In this document: positions 8,028 through 15,536 of the stretch, piece after piece
How the letters are laid out: every line of letters begins with the position of its first letter
Numbering within the stretch: the stretch's first letter is position 1
Assembly (NCBI GenBank): GCA_016787785.1
Contig: JAEUTO010000002.1
Coordinates: 1 to 64,000, forward strand
Length of the DNA: 64,000 nt
Reading direction: 5' to 3'
Source of the DNA: Bacteroidia bacterium
GTDB lineage: Bacteria; Bacteroidota; Bacteroidia; B-17B0; Aurantibacillaceae
The notes under the pieces: generated by a model
Databases searched by the model: none
Told to the model about the DNA's origin: nothing
What the model saw: only the letters and a program-made list of their open reading frames with translations
Made by a program: the position numbers and the translations under genes

Positions 8028-8585
8028 TTAATATTTGTATCCTGTGCCTTTGTCATTCTCAAGTTCAACTCCAAGTCCAAGTACCATTCTATTAACAAAA
8101 TTAAAGTAGGCTATAACCAAGTTCGCATCCAAGATAGCTCTGTCTTCTAATCCAAGTTCCTTTAGTTTTTTAATAAATGTTTCAGTTGGTAAACTCGGAA
8201 TTCTTGTTAATTGCCATGCCATCTCACACAATTGTATCTCAACTGAGGAAATATCTAATTTGCTAAAATCCCTTTTTAATTGGTCTATCTTCTTTTGATC
8301 CTTCCAATAATGATTTAATGCCTCAGCATGATGAATTTGACAGTATCTACAGTTGTTTGCTGCACTTACCACCACAGCAATCATTTCACGCTGAGCCCTG
8401 CTTAAGGGTGATTTTGAATACATGATGGACATATAAAGATCCATGTGTTTAACAATTGACTCTGGGTTTAGGCTTTGTATTTTATGTACTTCAGCTAACT
8501 TTCCACGTTTGGCAACTAAGTCATCATAAATGACTTTTAAATCGCCTTCCGCTTCATTATGCTCTATTACTTTAATATGTGGCAT
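8028..8585 (-). CDS. AhpD-like peroxidase-related protein (carboxymuconolactone decarboxylase fold)
   Basis: A 185-residue all-helical protein with the CMD/AhpD redox motif NNCRYCQIHHAEAL (about residues 92-105): a CxxC followed by the conserved His. Family members reduce peroxides or recycle reductants through this Cys pair. It heads the short operon with the DUF2892-like and MerC-fusion genes, and its stop side is one base from the next gene, suggesting redox or metal stress as a shared theme. Confidence 0.85.
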   Translation of the reverse strand: MPHIKVIEHNEAEGDLKVIYDDLVAKRGKLAEVHKIQSLNPESIVKHMDLYMSIMYSKSPLSRAQREMIAVVVSAANNCRYCQIHHAEALNHYWKDQKKIDQLKRDFSKLDISSVEIQLCEMAWQLTRIPSLPTETFIKKLKELGLEDRAILDANLVIAYFNFVNRMVLGLGVELENDKGTGYKY

Positions 8586-8586
8586 A

Positions 8587-9198
8587 CTACTTCGTAATAA
8601 TTAATTTTTCTTTTAAAACATTACCTGAATCGTCAGTAAGTGTAATGTAATATGATCCGTTATTCCAACTTGTTGTGTCTAAAAATATTTCACTCGCAAT
8701 TATGCTTTCCTTTTTATAAATGACATTTCCAATGCTATTTGTTACAGATAAGGAAAATTGTTTATTACGATCGTTGTTAAATTCAATCTTTGTTTGATTA
8801 ATGGATGGATTAGGATATACATAAAGTTTACCCGGCTCGGTATATTTAATTGTAATAGTTTTAACTTCAGTAAACTGCGCGTATCCAAGTCTTAACTTGT
8901 AATAATTAACTGAATTTAAAAGAGGGCTTTTATCTGTGAAATTATAGGGTGTTGATGAGCTGCTGCTCCCGCAAACTCCACCAATATTTCCAATTTCTTC
9001 ATAATTTATACTATCGGAAGAATGCCAAACGGTTATGCCATTGCAAGTTGGGCCACTATCTATTGTCCAGTAAAGCAAAACTTCTTTGTTGTTTGGGATC
9101 AAATAAAAATTTGACAAATTCACATGCTGTGCTTTAACAGAAATAAAACCGAAAAGCAGAAACATAATTATAAATAGTATCCAAACACGTTTTCTCAT
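8587..9198 (-). CDS. Secreted protein with T9SS type A sorting domain
   Basis: About 203 residues from the ATG at 9198 (chosen over an upstream start at 9258 because MRKRVWILFIIMFLLFGFI begins a clear signal peptide ending near SVKAQ). The middle is a beta-rich domain with CNGITVWHSSDSINYEEIGN. The last ~75 residues form a Por/type IX sorting domain: KLYVYPNPSINQTKIEF, then LSVTNSIGNVIYKKE and ending LKEKLIITK. It is probably exported across the outer membrane by the type IX system. The function of the middle domain is unknown. Confidence 0.8.
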   Translation of the reverse strand: MRKRVWILFIIMFLLFGFISVKAQHVNLSNFYLIPNNKEVLLYWTIDSGPTCNGITVWHSSDSINYEEIGNIGGVCGSSSSSTPYNFTDKSPLLNSVNYYKLRLGYAQFTEVKTITIKYTEPGKLYVYPNPSINQTKIEFNNDRNKQFSLSVTNSIGNVIYKKESIIASEIFLDTTSWNNGSYYITLTDDSGNVLKEKLIITK

Positions 9199-9208
9199 TT
9201 TTTGCTTT

Positions 9209-9397
9209 TTATTTAATTGCTTTCCATGATGAATAAAGTGATACTCCAAATGGCACACAGTAAGTCAATACAATCTTAAACAATAATTTTATTGACCATT
9301 CGCCATTGAAAATAGCATCATAACTATTAATCAAGTTTAAAACTGTACCAATTAGCAATGCCACTTTTATGGCTGTAAAATAGTTTTCCTTTCGCAT
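9209..9397 (-). CDS. nrtS: NrtS-like small membrane protein
   Basis: A 62-residue protein with two membrane helices: AIKVALLIGTVLNLINSYDA, then a GEW loop, then LLFKIVLTYCVPFGVSLYSS. This layout (GTxLNLIN, GE, LTYxVPFxVS) is that of the NrtS family, reported as nitrate/nitrite transporters; I identify it by pattern only. It overlaps the upstream thioredoxin gene by 31 bp. No nitrate-assimilation genes are nearby, so its role here is uncertain. Confidence 0.65.
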   Translation of the reverse strand: MRKENYFTAIKVALLIGTVLNLINSYDAIFNGEWSIKLLFKIVLTYCVPFGVSLYSSWKAIK

Positions 9398-9990
9398 TTT
9401 GCCATTAACTGGGTAAACTCATTTATTATTGTTTGTCCTTTATCTCGTGCATACCATAAATGCAATGCTTTTTCAAAATCTTCCCAAGTGATAGTATTCT
9501 TATTCTTTTTCCAGTTTAACATTATTTCTTGTGCCGGAGTTGGTCGTGGCCCCCACGTACATAACAATTCTCCTGTTTCATTACATAGTACTAAAAGCTT
9601 GGGAATAGCTTTCGCTCCATTTGAATGATATTTATCAATCAATCCGGGATAAGTATCTCTTGATATTATTTTAAAGTTATACTTACCCTCTGAACTCTCG
9701 GCAATTTTATTAATCACGGGGATTATTTGTGCGCAATCACCACACCACGCATCGCCAATTAAAAGCATATTCACGGGGTGAGATTGCGACTTAAATTTAT
9801 TGATAGCATCTGAACTCAATTGAACTGTTTTATCAAGTCGATTCATTCGCTGAACATTCAACTTGGTAAACTCAAGCAACTTATCGCTTTGAGTGTTACC
9901 TGTTGTTTTACCGCCTCCAATCAGGTTGTCTACTAATTCTCTGTACTCTGCGTAACTCAAGGCAGATTTAAATATTTTATCTAATTCCAT
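9367..9990 (-). CDS. Thioredoxin-family protein, cytosolic
   Basis: About 207 residues from the ATG at 9990 (MELDKIFK); a longer frame to 10011 would overlap the preceding gene. The thioredoxin motif is LLIGDAWCGDCAQIIPVINK (about residues 78-97), with a WCGDC active site, followed by the cis-Pro region AIPKLLVL. There is no signal peptide. This WCGDC type is annotated as a thioredoxin-family protein without known partner. It is 1 base from the end of a second thioredoxin gene, so the two form a pair. Confidence 0.8.
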   Translation of the reverse strand: MELDKIFKSALSYAEYRELVDNLIGGGKTTGNTQSDKLLEFTKLNVQRMNRLDKTVQLSSDAINKFKSQSHPVNMLLIGDAWCGDCAQIIPVINKIAESSEGKYNFKIISRDTYPGLIDKYHSNGAKAIPKLLVLCNETGELLCTWGPRPTPAQEIMLNWKKNKNTITWEDFEKALHLWYARDKGQTIINEFTQLMAKCERKTILQP

Positions 9991-9991
9991 A

Positions 9992-10441
9992 TTATTTAGC
10001 TTTTGATACAACTTGTTCGCCCATTTCTAAAAACTCCTTTGATTTACGAAAGCCCATTGCTTTTCCTACGAATTTACCGTCAGGTTGTAAGTAGATTAAA
10101 GTAGGATAAGCTTCTACGGAGTATTTTTCTGCTAATGCAGATCCATCTCCGGATTTTTCCATATCGATTGCAATGCAAACAAAATGCTTATTGTAAAAAC
10201 CTCCCACAGCTTTATCTGCAAAGGTTTTATTTTTCATCATTTTGCATGGCCCACACCAACTAGCATAGGCATCAAGAAAAATGTATTTATTTTCTTTTTT
10301 AGCTTTATCCAAAGCTTGTTGCCATGTTCCGGTAAAAAATTGGATTCCTCCTTCAACTTTTACTTCATTTTTTCTGTATTTAAATCCGGAAACAAAAAGA
10401 AGTATGGCAAGTGAAATTGTTGTAAATGCTATTGTCTTCAT
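9992..10441 (-). CDS. Exported thioredoxin-family protein
   Basis: A 149-residue protein with an N-terminal hydrophobic segment (MKTIAFTTISLAILLFVSGF) and a thioredoxin fold carrying AYASWCGPCKMMKNKTF (about residues 58-74) with a standard WCGPC site and cis-Pro in VEAYPTLIYL. It probably acts in the periplasm as a disulfide reductase. It overlaps the next gene upstream by 4 bp and directly precedes the cytosolic thioredoxin, which might supply electrons, though the membrane-spanning carrier would have to be encoded elsewhere. Confidence 0.85.
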   Translation of the reverse strand: MKTIAFTTISLAILLFVSGFKYRKNEVKVEGGIQFFTGTWQQALDKAKKENKYIFLDAYASWCGPCKMMKNKTFADKAVGGFYNKHFVCIAIDMEKSGDGSALAEKYSVEAYPTLIYLQPDGKFVGKAMGFRKSKEFLEMGEQVVSKAK

Positions 10442-10755
10442 ATATTCTTTGATATTAGTTTAAATTTTATTTTTCGTTCATTCTGAATAATATTCACTTC
10501 TGCACAATGACTCAGGTAGGTATATTCATAATCAATATTAAGATTGATGGTTTCTCCTGAAACTTGCTGAAATATTCCTGAACATTCCAATTTCCCTTCA
10601 GGACTATATCTTGCTATTAAAAAGTCATTCCCATTACTTTCTATATTAAACCACGATCCGCAACCTTCACCGCTCAGCCATTTAATACTTTCCGGCAAAT
10701 AAATTGGTTTACTTGGACTTGGTACGGTTTTATGATATACTTCTGCTTGCTTCAT
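10438..10755 (-). CDS. Hypothetical protein, small beta-rich
   Basis: A 105-residue protein without signal peptide. It has a WLSGEGCGSWFNI motif near the centre (about 26-38) and alternating short strands after it (DFLIARYSPEGKLECSGIF). I do not recognise the family with certainty. It overlaps the DUF6695-like gene by 26 bp and the thioredoxin gene by 4 bp, so it is part of a tightly packed operon from 12631 to about 9209. The overlap suggests translational coupling. Confidence 0.65.
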   Translation of the reverse strand: MKQAEVYHKTVPSPSKPIYLPESIKWLSGEGCGSWFNIESNGNDFLIARYSPEGKLECSGIFQQVSGETINLNIDYEYTYLSHCAEVNIIQNERKIKFKLISKNI

Positions 10756-11407
10756 TTGAGAATGGGATATGAGTATATTTTGGTTTCAGAACAGGTGAAT
10801 TACATGTAACACCAATGATTGCATAATTCGATAATGTCTTTACATTTCCAATGGGTGTTGGACTTAATGTTTTTGGATAATTCAACACTAATTTATGATA
10901 CCACTTTGGAGAACCACTTACAATTACTGTATTTACAAATCTTGAGCAGTTAGTTCCATTTGGTAAAAATGGCCCGTAAGGAATTGGTGATGCTAATTGC
11001 ATTTGATTAGCTTTATTAAATGCTTTATTGAAATCAACATCGCAATACGAAGCATGCAAGCTTCCATTGCCATGACAAGATTCGTTTTTGTAAAGTTCCC
11101 ATAATATCTCATTGTAATTTGTTAGTCTTCCATTCTTATCAAAAAACGCTTTGCTTTTCATTTCGAGATCATGGTCAGTATAAGCACTTCTAACTCGTCC
11201 ATGTTGATATGGTGCATGGTAGCGACCAAAATCGAAATAGTGGCAGTTTCCGGATTCCTTTTCAATTAGAACAACTGCTGCATGTCCAACTTTGTAATAG
11301 TTAGATTTATTAATGCCGAACCATTTTAAAGGTTTGTCGTACCAAGCCCCGGCTTGTTTACATAAAGTTTCAGGCCATGCCAGTGCTATTGCTATTCCGC
11401 TATACAT
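10730..11407 (-). CDS. DUF6695-like protein, possible cysteine-hydrolase fold
   Basis: A 225-residue cytosolic protein starting MYSGIAIALAWPETLCKQAG, a hallmark I associate with DUF6695 (from memory). It contains YYKVGHAAVVLIEKESG (about 37-53), a candidate His position, and GPFLPNGTNCSRFVNTVI (about 145-162), a candidate Cys, which together recall NlpC/papain-like hydrolases in permuted order. That catalytic idea is inference. It overlaps the NRDE gene by 8 bp, so the pairing is deliberate. Confidence 0.65.
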   Translation of the reverse strand: MYSGIAIALAWPETLCKQAGAWYDKPLKWFGINKSNYYKVGHAAVVLIEKESGNCHYFDFGRYHAPYQHGRVRSAYTDHDLEMKSKAFFDKNGRLTNYNEILWELYKNESCHGNGSLHASYCDVDFNKAFNKANQMQLASPIPYGPFLPNGTNCSRFVNTVIVSGSPKWYHKLVLNYPKTLSPTPIGNVKTLSNYAIIGVTCNSPVLKPKYTHIPFSNEASRSIS

Positions 11408-12137
11408 GCACTACCTCCTTTTGATTGAGTTTAACAGTGTGCAACTTGTTTTGAATGATATCATGATAGTTAAATAGAGCTTCGCCTTCATTAAAATGTA
11501 TTTGCGAAATACTCAACGTCATTAGATCACCTTCTCCTTTCATTAACAAATCTTCCGAATTTGCTAAACCATGTTTTCTATTATGGAAATCCAATATCAT
11601 TGCGTCAACAAAATCAGCATGTTTGTTAATCCATTGATTAAATAATCCCTCTCTTTTTAGTTGTACTGAAGGATTATACAAAGTGGCTGAAGACCATATT
11701 TGAGGAGTTTTTGTATCTAATTTTTTTAAATGCTTATGTACTCCATCCCAACGAAACTCATCAAATGCTGTAAGATGTCCGGAAGTGTAGTTTAATAACA
11801 GTAGCGTAAATGGTTCAACATTTTCTATATCAATCGTATTATACAACTCATTTGCATCACTGTATTTAAAACTTTCTAAAAGTATCAATCCTCTGCTTCG
11901 AGCATAATTCTCCTTCTTTACATGATTTACAAAAGCACCATTTAACAAACACGCAGTCTTTCCATTTAATGATGAGGCAATCCAGGTTCCTCCTGCCAAT
12001 GCATCTTTAGGATAAACAAGTTGGATTCCACCATTCTCATATAAAGCCGGACACAATGTATCACGACTCGCTTTCTCATCTCTGCTTGAGGTGAAATAAA
12101 ATCCGGTGGAAGTTGGTATGTATGTTACTGTGCACAT
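11400..12137 (-). CDS. NRDE/TANGO2-family protein
   Basis: A 245-residue protein starting MCTVTYIPTSTGFYFTSSRD, with the Cys2 and the N-R-D-E-like SSRDE stretch that names the family, followed by AGGTWIASSLNGKTACLLN. TANGO2-like proteins resemble Ntn hydrolases, where Cys2 becomes the nucleophile after Met removal; bacterial roles are not settled. It overlaps DinB upstream by 13 bp and the DUF6695-like gene downstream by 8 bp. Confidence 0.85.
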   Translation of the reverse strand: MCTVTYIPTSTGFYFTSSRDEKASRDTLCPALYENGGIQLVYPKDALAGGTWIASSLNGKTACLLNGAFVNHVKKENYARSRGLILLESFKYSDANELYNTIDIENVEPFTLLLLNYTSGHLTAFDEFRWDGVHKHLKKLDTKTPQIWSSATLYNPSVQLKREGLFNQWINKHADFVDAMILDFHNRKHGLANSEDLLMKGEGDLMTLSISQIHFNEGEALFNYHDIIQNKLHTVKLNQKEVVHV

Positions 12138-12631
12138 ATTTTTATATGTCTGATTGTTGATGGTGCGTAGCCGAATGTGTTTTTTACCAGCGATGTCAAC
12201 TGCATTTCAGTGATAGCCACTTTAATTAATGCCTGATGGTGGATGCTATGCTCAAGATTATAGGCAAGCTCTCTGTAAAAAGATGATTGAATTAAAGTTG
12301 GTTTCTGATCTTCTACAGTTGAATAATCAGCAACAAAGGTTACCGCAAAATCTGCTTTTATATCAAGTAAGGAATTGATGATATCATCTATTGTCTTTGA
12401 TGCAAAATGTACATCTGATTCCAGTTTTAAATCACGCTGACGGGCATCGTAGTTTACTTCTTTATTTTGCTCACCTTTGAATAAGCATTGATAGAACTCT
12501 AAAATATGACGCACATGCTGACCAATTGAAGCATTGCTTAAAATTTCGAGTTGTCGGTTGTACTGTTCTTGTGATAAACCCTTTAAAAGATCATTTATCT
12601 CCACAAGGTTGTTGATGATGTGTCCGGTCAT
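12125..12631 (-). CDS. DinB-family protein
   Basis: A 168-residue helical protein with the DinB/YfiT four-helix bundle pattern. Candidate metal-binding His residues lie in SIGQHVRHILEFYQ (about 35-48) and LAYNLEHSIHHQALIKV (about 126-142). DinB-fold proteins include thiol-dependent transferases and metal-binding proteins of unknown role. It is the first gene of the DinB-NRDE-DUF6695-like set; those names recur together in Bacteroidota to my recollection, suggesting shared function. Confidence 0.8.
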   Translation of the reverse strand: MTGHIINNLVEINDLLKGLSQEQYNRQLEILSNASIGQHVRHILEFYQCLFKGEQNKEVNYDARQRDLKLESDVHFASKTIDDIINSLLDIKADFAVTFVADYSTVEDQKPTLIQSSFYRELAYNLEHSIHHQALIKVAITEMQLTSLVKNTFGYAPSTIRHIKICAQ

Positions 12632-12649
12632 AATTTTATGTTTAATGGG

Positions 12650-13207
12650 TTATGGCTTGATGATTTCAGTTACTTCTGCTGAAGCAGAAGGGTCAAAGGC
12701 TTTTACTTCAACGTATTTTACATTCGGAACCCAAAAAGTTCCACCTTCAATTTTTACAAGAATATTATTTAGAATAGTCAGTTTGTTATTGATATAGCCA
12801 TATACATGGTATTTTTTATCCGTAGCGGATTTCAATAGATAGAATTGTTTTTTATGATAAGAAACAAATTCAAATGAGAATGACTTTTTCTCTGCATCAA
12901 TCATTTTAGACTGAACTCCATAAGCGTAATTTCTTTGAATGTATGTTAAAGGATCAATCTTTCCACCTTGTGCATACTTTACCCAATAAACTTTAATAGG
13001 TTCTTTTTCATTCAGATTACCAGCCTTATCTTCATTTAGCGTATAAACAATTGTATTGGCATTGATAGTACGCTGAACATAAAAGAGAAGATTATCTACT
13101 CCTTCCGGTTTAGGGTATGTATTTATCTCATTAACGTTTGCTTTGGGTGTAAACGAAGCAGTGATGATTAATACTCCCAATAAAATAAATATGTTTTTCA
13201 TTTGCAT
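12650..13207 (-). CDS. DUF4833-like exported protein
   Basis: A 185-residue protein with a signal peptide (MKNIFILLGVLIITASF) and a beta-rich body containing NLLFYVQRTINANTIVYTLN and KEPIKVYWVKYAQGGK, the features of DUF4833. The ATG at 13201 is an equally possible start. The function is unknown; periplasmic location is inferred from the signal. It lies 18 bp before dinB and may lead that operon. Confidence 0.75.
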   Translation of the reverse strand: MQMKNIFILLGVLIITASFTPKANVNEINTYPKPEGVDNLLFYVQRTINANTIVYTLNEDKAGNLNEKEPIKVYWVKYAQGGKIDPLTYIQRNYAYGVQSKMIDAEKKSFSFEFVSYHKKQFYLLKSATDKKYHVYGYINNKLTILNNILVKIEGGTFWVPNVKYVEVKAFDPSASAEVTEIIKP

Positions 13208-13500
13208 GAGTGTTTAGAAAATGATAATTGCTTTACTTCTAAGGGGATAGTAGTAGATGAATTGAATTCCTTACAGTAAAAACAGAAAATCTGCACTCCA
13301 ATATTTAACATGCTGATATTAAGTGATTTATATTTCGGTTTGCGATATATTAAAGAAGCAATGCGGAGTCGTTCAGTATGGCTATATCATTCAAATCGAT
13401 AGAAAATAATTGTTTTGACAATCAGCAAGTGTTCTTGAATGTTAGTTACGTCTTTTAATAAAACGAGATTAGTCTCAATAAATAATAATAATATTTCTTT
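13208..13500. other. Intergenic stretch with no recognised gene
   Basis: Between the DUF4833-like gene (minus) and the SnoaL-like gene (plus) lie about 370 bases. The first ~290 are AT-rich with scattered stops in all frames, and I see no gene, tRNA or strong hairpin. A promoter for the minus-strand DUF4833 operon is expected near 13210-13260. The right end holds the promoter and hairpin listed separately at 13501-13562. Confidence 0.6.
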
Positions 13501-13562
13501 AAAAATTCACACTCTCAATCTTTACCTGTCTAATATAATGTAGCCAAACTTCATTGGCTACA
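13501..13562 (+). promoter_or_regulatory. Sigma-factor-type promoter plus 5' hairpin (copy 1)
   Basis: An ATTCACAC box (13505-13512) and CTGTCTAATATAATG (13526-13540) are followed by the hairpin GTAGCCAA/TTGGCTAC (arms 13540-13547 and 13554-13561, loop ACTTCA). The stem can extend by T-A and A-T pairs to 10 bp. The same block recurs at 15003-15063 before another gene with no gaps. The two boxes look like an ECF-sigma -35/-10 pair rather than a TAnnTTTG promoter, so transcription would begin at or just before the hairpin. The ATG at 13577 follows 15 bases after it. Confidence 0.7.
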
Positions 13563-13576
13563 TAAAATAAAATAAT

Positions 13577-14086
13577 ATGCGAAAAACAAGTATTTATCTA
13601 TTAACCGTATTGTCTTTAGGAATAGCTTCTATTGGCAGTGCACAAACAAACAAAAGTCAAACAAATAAAAAAATGGAAAAAATGGAAACAAATTTTAAGG
13701 AGGAACAAAAGAAAGTCTATGGTACAATTGAAAAAATGGTTAACGCTTTTCACAAGAAAGATATACCTGGTGTCTTAGCTACTTATGAAGATAATGCAAT
13801 TGTCATGTTCGAACCCCAAAAACCAGTTTCAGGTAAAGAAAATTTAAAAATGGCATTTACGCAATTTTGTGGTATGAATCCCATTTTCATATTTAGTGGG
13901 CATGAGGTTTATATTTCTGGTGATATTGCAACTCATATAGCACCATGGACAATGACAGGACAAATGCCAGACGGCACCAAAATTGAACAAAGTGGCTTAT
14001 CAATTGCAGTTTTAAGAAAACAGGCTGATGGTACTTGGTTAATGATTCAAGACAATCCAAACGGTCAGTTTTTGATGAATAAGTAG
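13577..14086 (+). CDS. Exported SnoaL/DUF4440-like protein
   Basis: A 169-residue protein with a signal peptide (MRKTSIYLLTVLSLGIASIG, cut near SAQ) and an NTF2-like domain from about residue 45: TIEKMVNAFHKKDIPGVLA, then EDNAIVMFEPQKPVSGKENL and a closing GTWLMIQDNPNGQF. It probably binds or converts a small hydrophobic compound in the periplasm. The ATG follows a shared promoter/hairpin block. The sigma gene begins 62 bp downstream, past a hairpin at 14104-14128, so it may be expressed by readthrough. Confidence 0.8.
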   Translation: MRKTSIYLLTVLSLGIASIGSAQTNKSQTNKKMEKMETNFKEEQKKVYGTIEKMVNAFHKKDIPGVLATYEDNAIVMFEPQKPVSGKENLKMAFTQFCGMNPIFIFSGHEVYISGDIATHIAPWTMTGQMPDGTKIEQSGLSIAVLRKQADGTWLMIQDNPNGQFLMNK

Positions 14087-14103
14087 TATTTTATAATTTT
14101 ATT

Positions 14104-14128
14104 AAGGGATTGCTTTTGGCAATCCCTT
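14104..14128 (+). terminator. Hairpin between the SnoaL-like gene and the sigma gene
   Basis: AAGGGATTGC (14104-14113) pairs with GCAATCCCTT (14119-14128) around a TTTTG loop, a perfect 10-bp stem 18 bp after the SnoaL-like stop. The following bases (TACTTCG) give no real T-tract, so it may be a weak terminator that lets some transcripts run into the sigma gene, or a processing hairpin. Confidence 0.55.
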
Positions 14129-14148
14129 TACTTCGTAAATTTATTTTC

Positions 14149-14949
14149 ATGGAAGAACAAGAACTAATTAAGAATTGCTTAGCTGGTGATAAGAAAAGTT
14201 TAGAAAAATTGATTCTATCTATTCAACCGCTTGTCTTTAACCTTTCATTAAGATTTTTATGGAATAGAATGGATGCTGAAGACGCCACTCAAGAAATCCT
14301 TATAAAAATCGTTACTAATTTAAGTAAATTCAGCGGTCATAGTAAATTTAAAACATGGACTTATCGGGTAGCTTCTAATTATTTAATTAACCAGAAACAG
14401 ACTAAAGTTGAAGCTGTTCTTACTTCTTTTGACATATACTCTGAGGATCTTAGAAATTTTAAGGCTCCATTGGAATACAATCTGCCTGATAAAATGCTAC
14501 TTGAAAAAGAAATGAAGATTAGTTGTACACTTGCTATGCTTCAATGTTTGAATAGGGAATTAAGAGTAACATTTATTTTAGGAAGTATAATTAAATTGAA
14601 TAGCAAAGTTGGTGCTGAAGTTACTGAGACTACACCTGAAAATTTCAGAAAAAGGCTTGAACAATCTAGAAAAATTTTAAGCTCGTTTTTAAATGGTAAT
14701 TGCGGAGTGTACAATCCTGCAAATAGTTGTAGATGCAATAAAAGGATAAATACAGCGCTATCTTGTGGTCGCATGGAAAAGAACAATCTTAGTTTCGCCA
14801 ATAAAATAGAATCTTACAACACTGAAATGGAGGAGCTGTGTTCTTTATCAGGTATATATAACAATCACGGCAAATTTAAAAGCGAAAGGGATTTTATAGC
14901 CCAATTAAATAAATTACTTTCTACAAAAAATATCATAAGTGCAAATTGA
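14149..14949 (+). CDS. Sigma-70 family RNA polymerase sigma factor with Cys-rich C-terminal extension
   Basis: A 266-residue sigma factor from the ATG at 14149; upstream in-frame codons lie in the hairpin and only begin at a TTG. Region 2 covers about residues 5-85 (LILSIQPLVFNLSLRFL, then AEDATQEILIKIVTNL), region 4 about 125-185. Unlike ordinary ECF factors (~190 residues) it has a ~75-residue tail containing NCGVYNPANSCRCNKRI and a further Cys in ALSCGR. Such a C-x7-C-x-C cluster could bind zinc or sense redox state; that is inference. It is flanked by two genes with identical promoter blocks, which are its likely targets. No anti-sigma gene is adjacent. Confidence 0.8.
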   Translation: MEEQELIKNCLAGDKKSLEKLILSIQPLVFNLSLRFLWNRMDAEDATQEILIKIVTNLSKFSGHSKFKTWTYRVASNYLINQKQTKVEAVLTSFDIYSEDLRNFKAPLEYNLPDKMLLEKEMKISCTLAMLQCLNRELRVTFILGSIIKLNSKVGAEVTETTPENFRKRLEQSRKILSSFLNGNCGVYNPANSCRCNKRINTALSCGRMEKNNLSFANKIESYNTEMEELCSLSGIYNNHGKFKSERDFIAQLNKLLSTKNIISAN

Positions 14950-15002
14950 TAAGTCTTAGTTTTAATTAGTGATTAGATAAATTTCGTTGTATAAATTATT
15001 TT

Positions 15003-15063
15003 TAAAATTCACACAAAGCAATTTTAACTGTCTAATATAATGTGAGCGAAATTCATCGTTCAC
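15003..15063 (+). promoter_or_regulatory. Sigma-factor-type promoter plus 5' hairpin (copy 2)
   Basis: ATTCACAC (15007-15014) and CTGTCTAATATAATG (15028-15042) match copy 1 with the same spacing. The hairpin GTGAGCGA/TCGTTCAC (15042-15049 and 15056-15063, loop AATTCA) sits at the same position but differs in sequence. Several stem pairs changed on both sides and one is G-T, so pairing is kept. The ATG of the SRPBCC-like gene follows 18 bases later. Confidence 0.7.
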
Positions 15064-15081
15064 TTAAATATTAACAGTAAT

Positions 15082-15492
15082 ATGAAAAAAATTAAAAATC
15101 ATGATGTTCAAAGTGTGAACATTCAAACAACAACAGAAAAGGCTTTTAAATTTATTGCTGACCCAAAAAATTTAGCCAAATGGACAGAGGCATTTAGTTA
15201 CGCTGATGAAAATTCAGCACTTATGATTACCCCAAATGGCGAGTTAAAAATTGGATTGAAAACTTTTGCAAATCCAGAATTAGGCACAATTGATTGGGAA
15301 ATGACTATGCCAGACGGAACTAAAGGTTCTGCTTTCTCAAGAGTAGTTTCAGGTCCGGATGGGAAAGCTATTTATAGCTTTGTGCTTTTGGCACCGCCAG
15401 TACCATTAGAGCAATTAGAGGGAGCATTGTCCTCTCAAATTAATACCTTGAGCACAGAGCTACGCAAGCTTGCAATTATTTTAGAAAAGTAA
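15082..15492 (+). CDS. SRPBCC (START/polyketide-cyclase-like) protein
   Basis: A 136-residue cytosolic protein with an SRPBCC pattern: VNIQTTTEKAFKFIADPKNL (about 13-32) followed by KWTEAFSYAD, a central strand region GTIDWEMTMPDGT, and a C-terminal helix QLEGALSSQINTLSTELRKL. The fold binds hydrophobic ligands in a deep pocket. It is transcribed from the second copy of the shared promoter block, so it is probably co-regulated with the SnoaL-like gene by the sigma factor between them. Both products could handle the same kind of lipid or oxidised compound on either side of the membrane (inference). Confidence 0.8.
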   Translation: MKKIKNHDVQSVNIQTTTEKAFKFIADPKNLAKWTEAFSYADENSALMITPNGELKIGLKTFANPELGTIDWEMTMPDGTKGSAFSRVVSGPDGKAIYSFVLLAPPVPLEQLEGALSSQINTLSTELRKLAIILEK

Positions 15493-15536
15493 TACGGCTA
15501 AATTATTTACATACAGCCCTTAATACTAAAAGGTAA

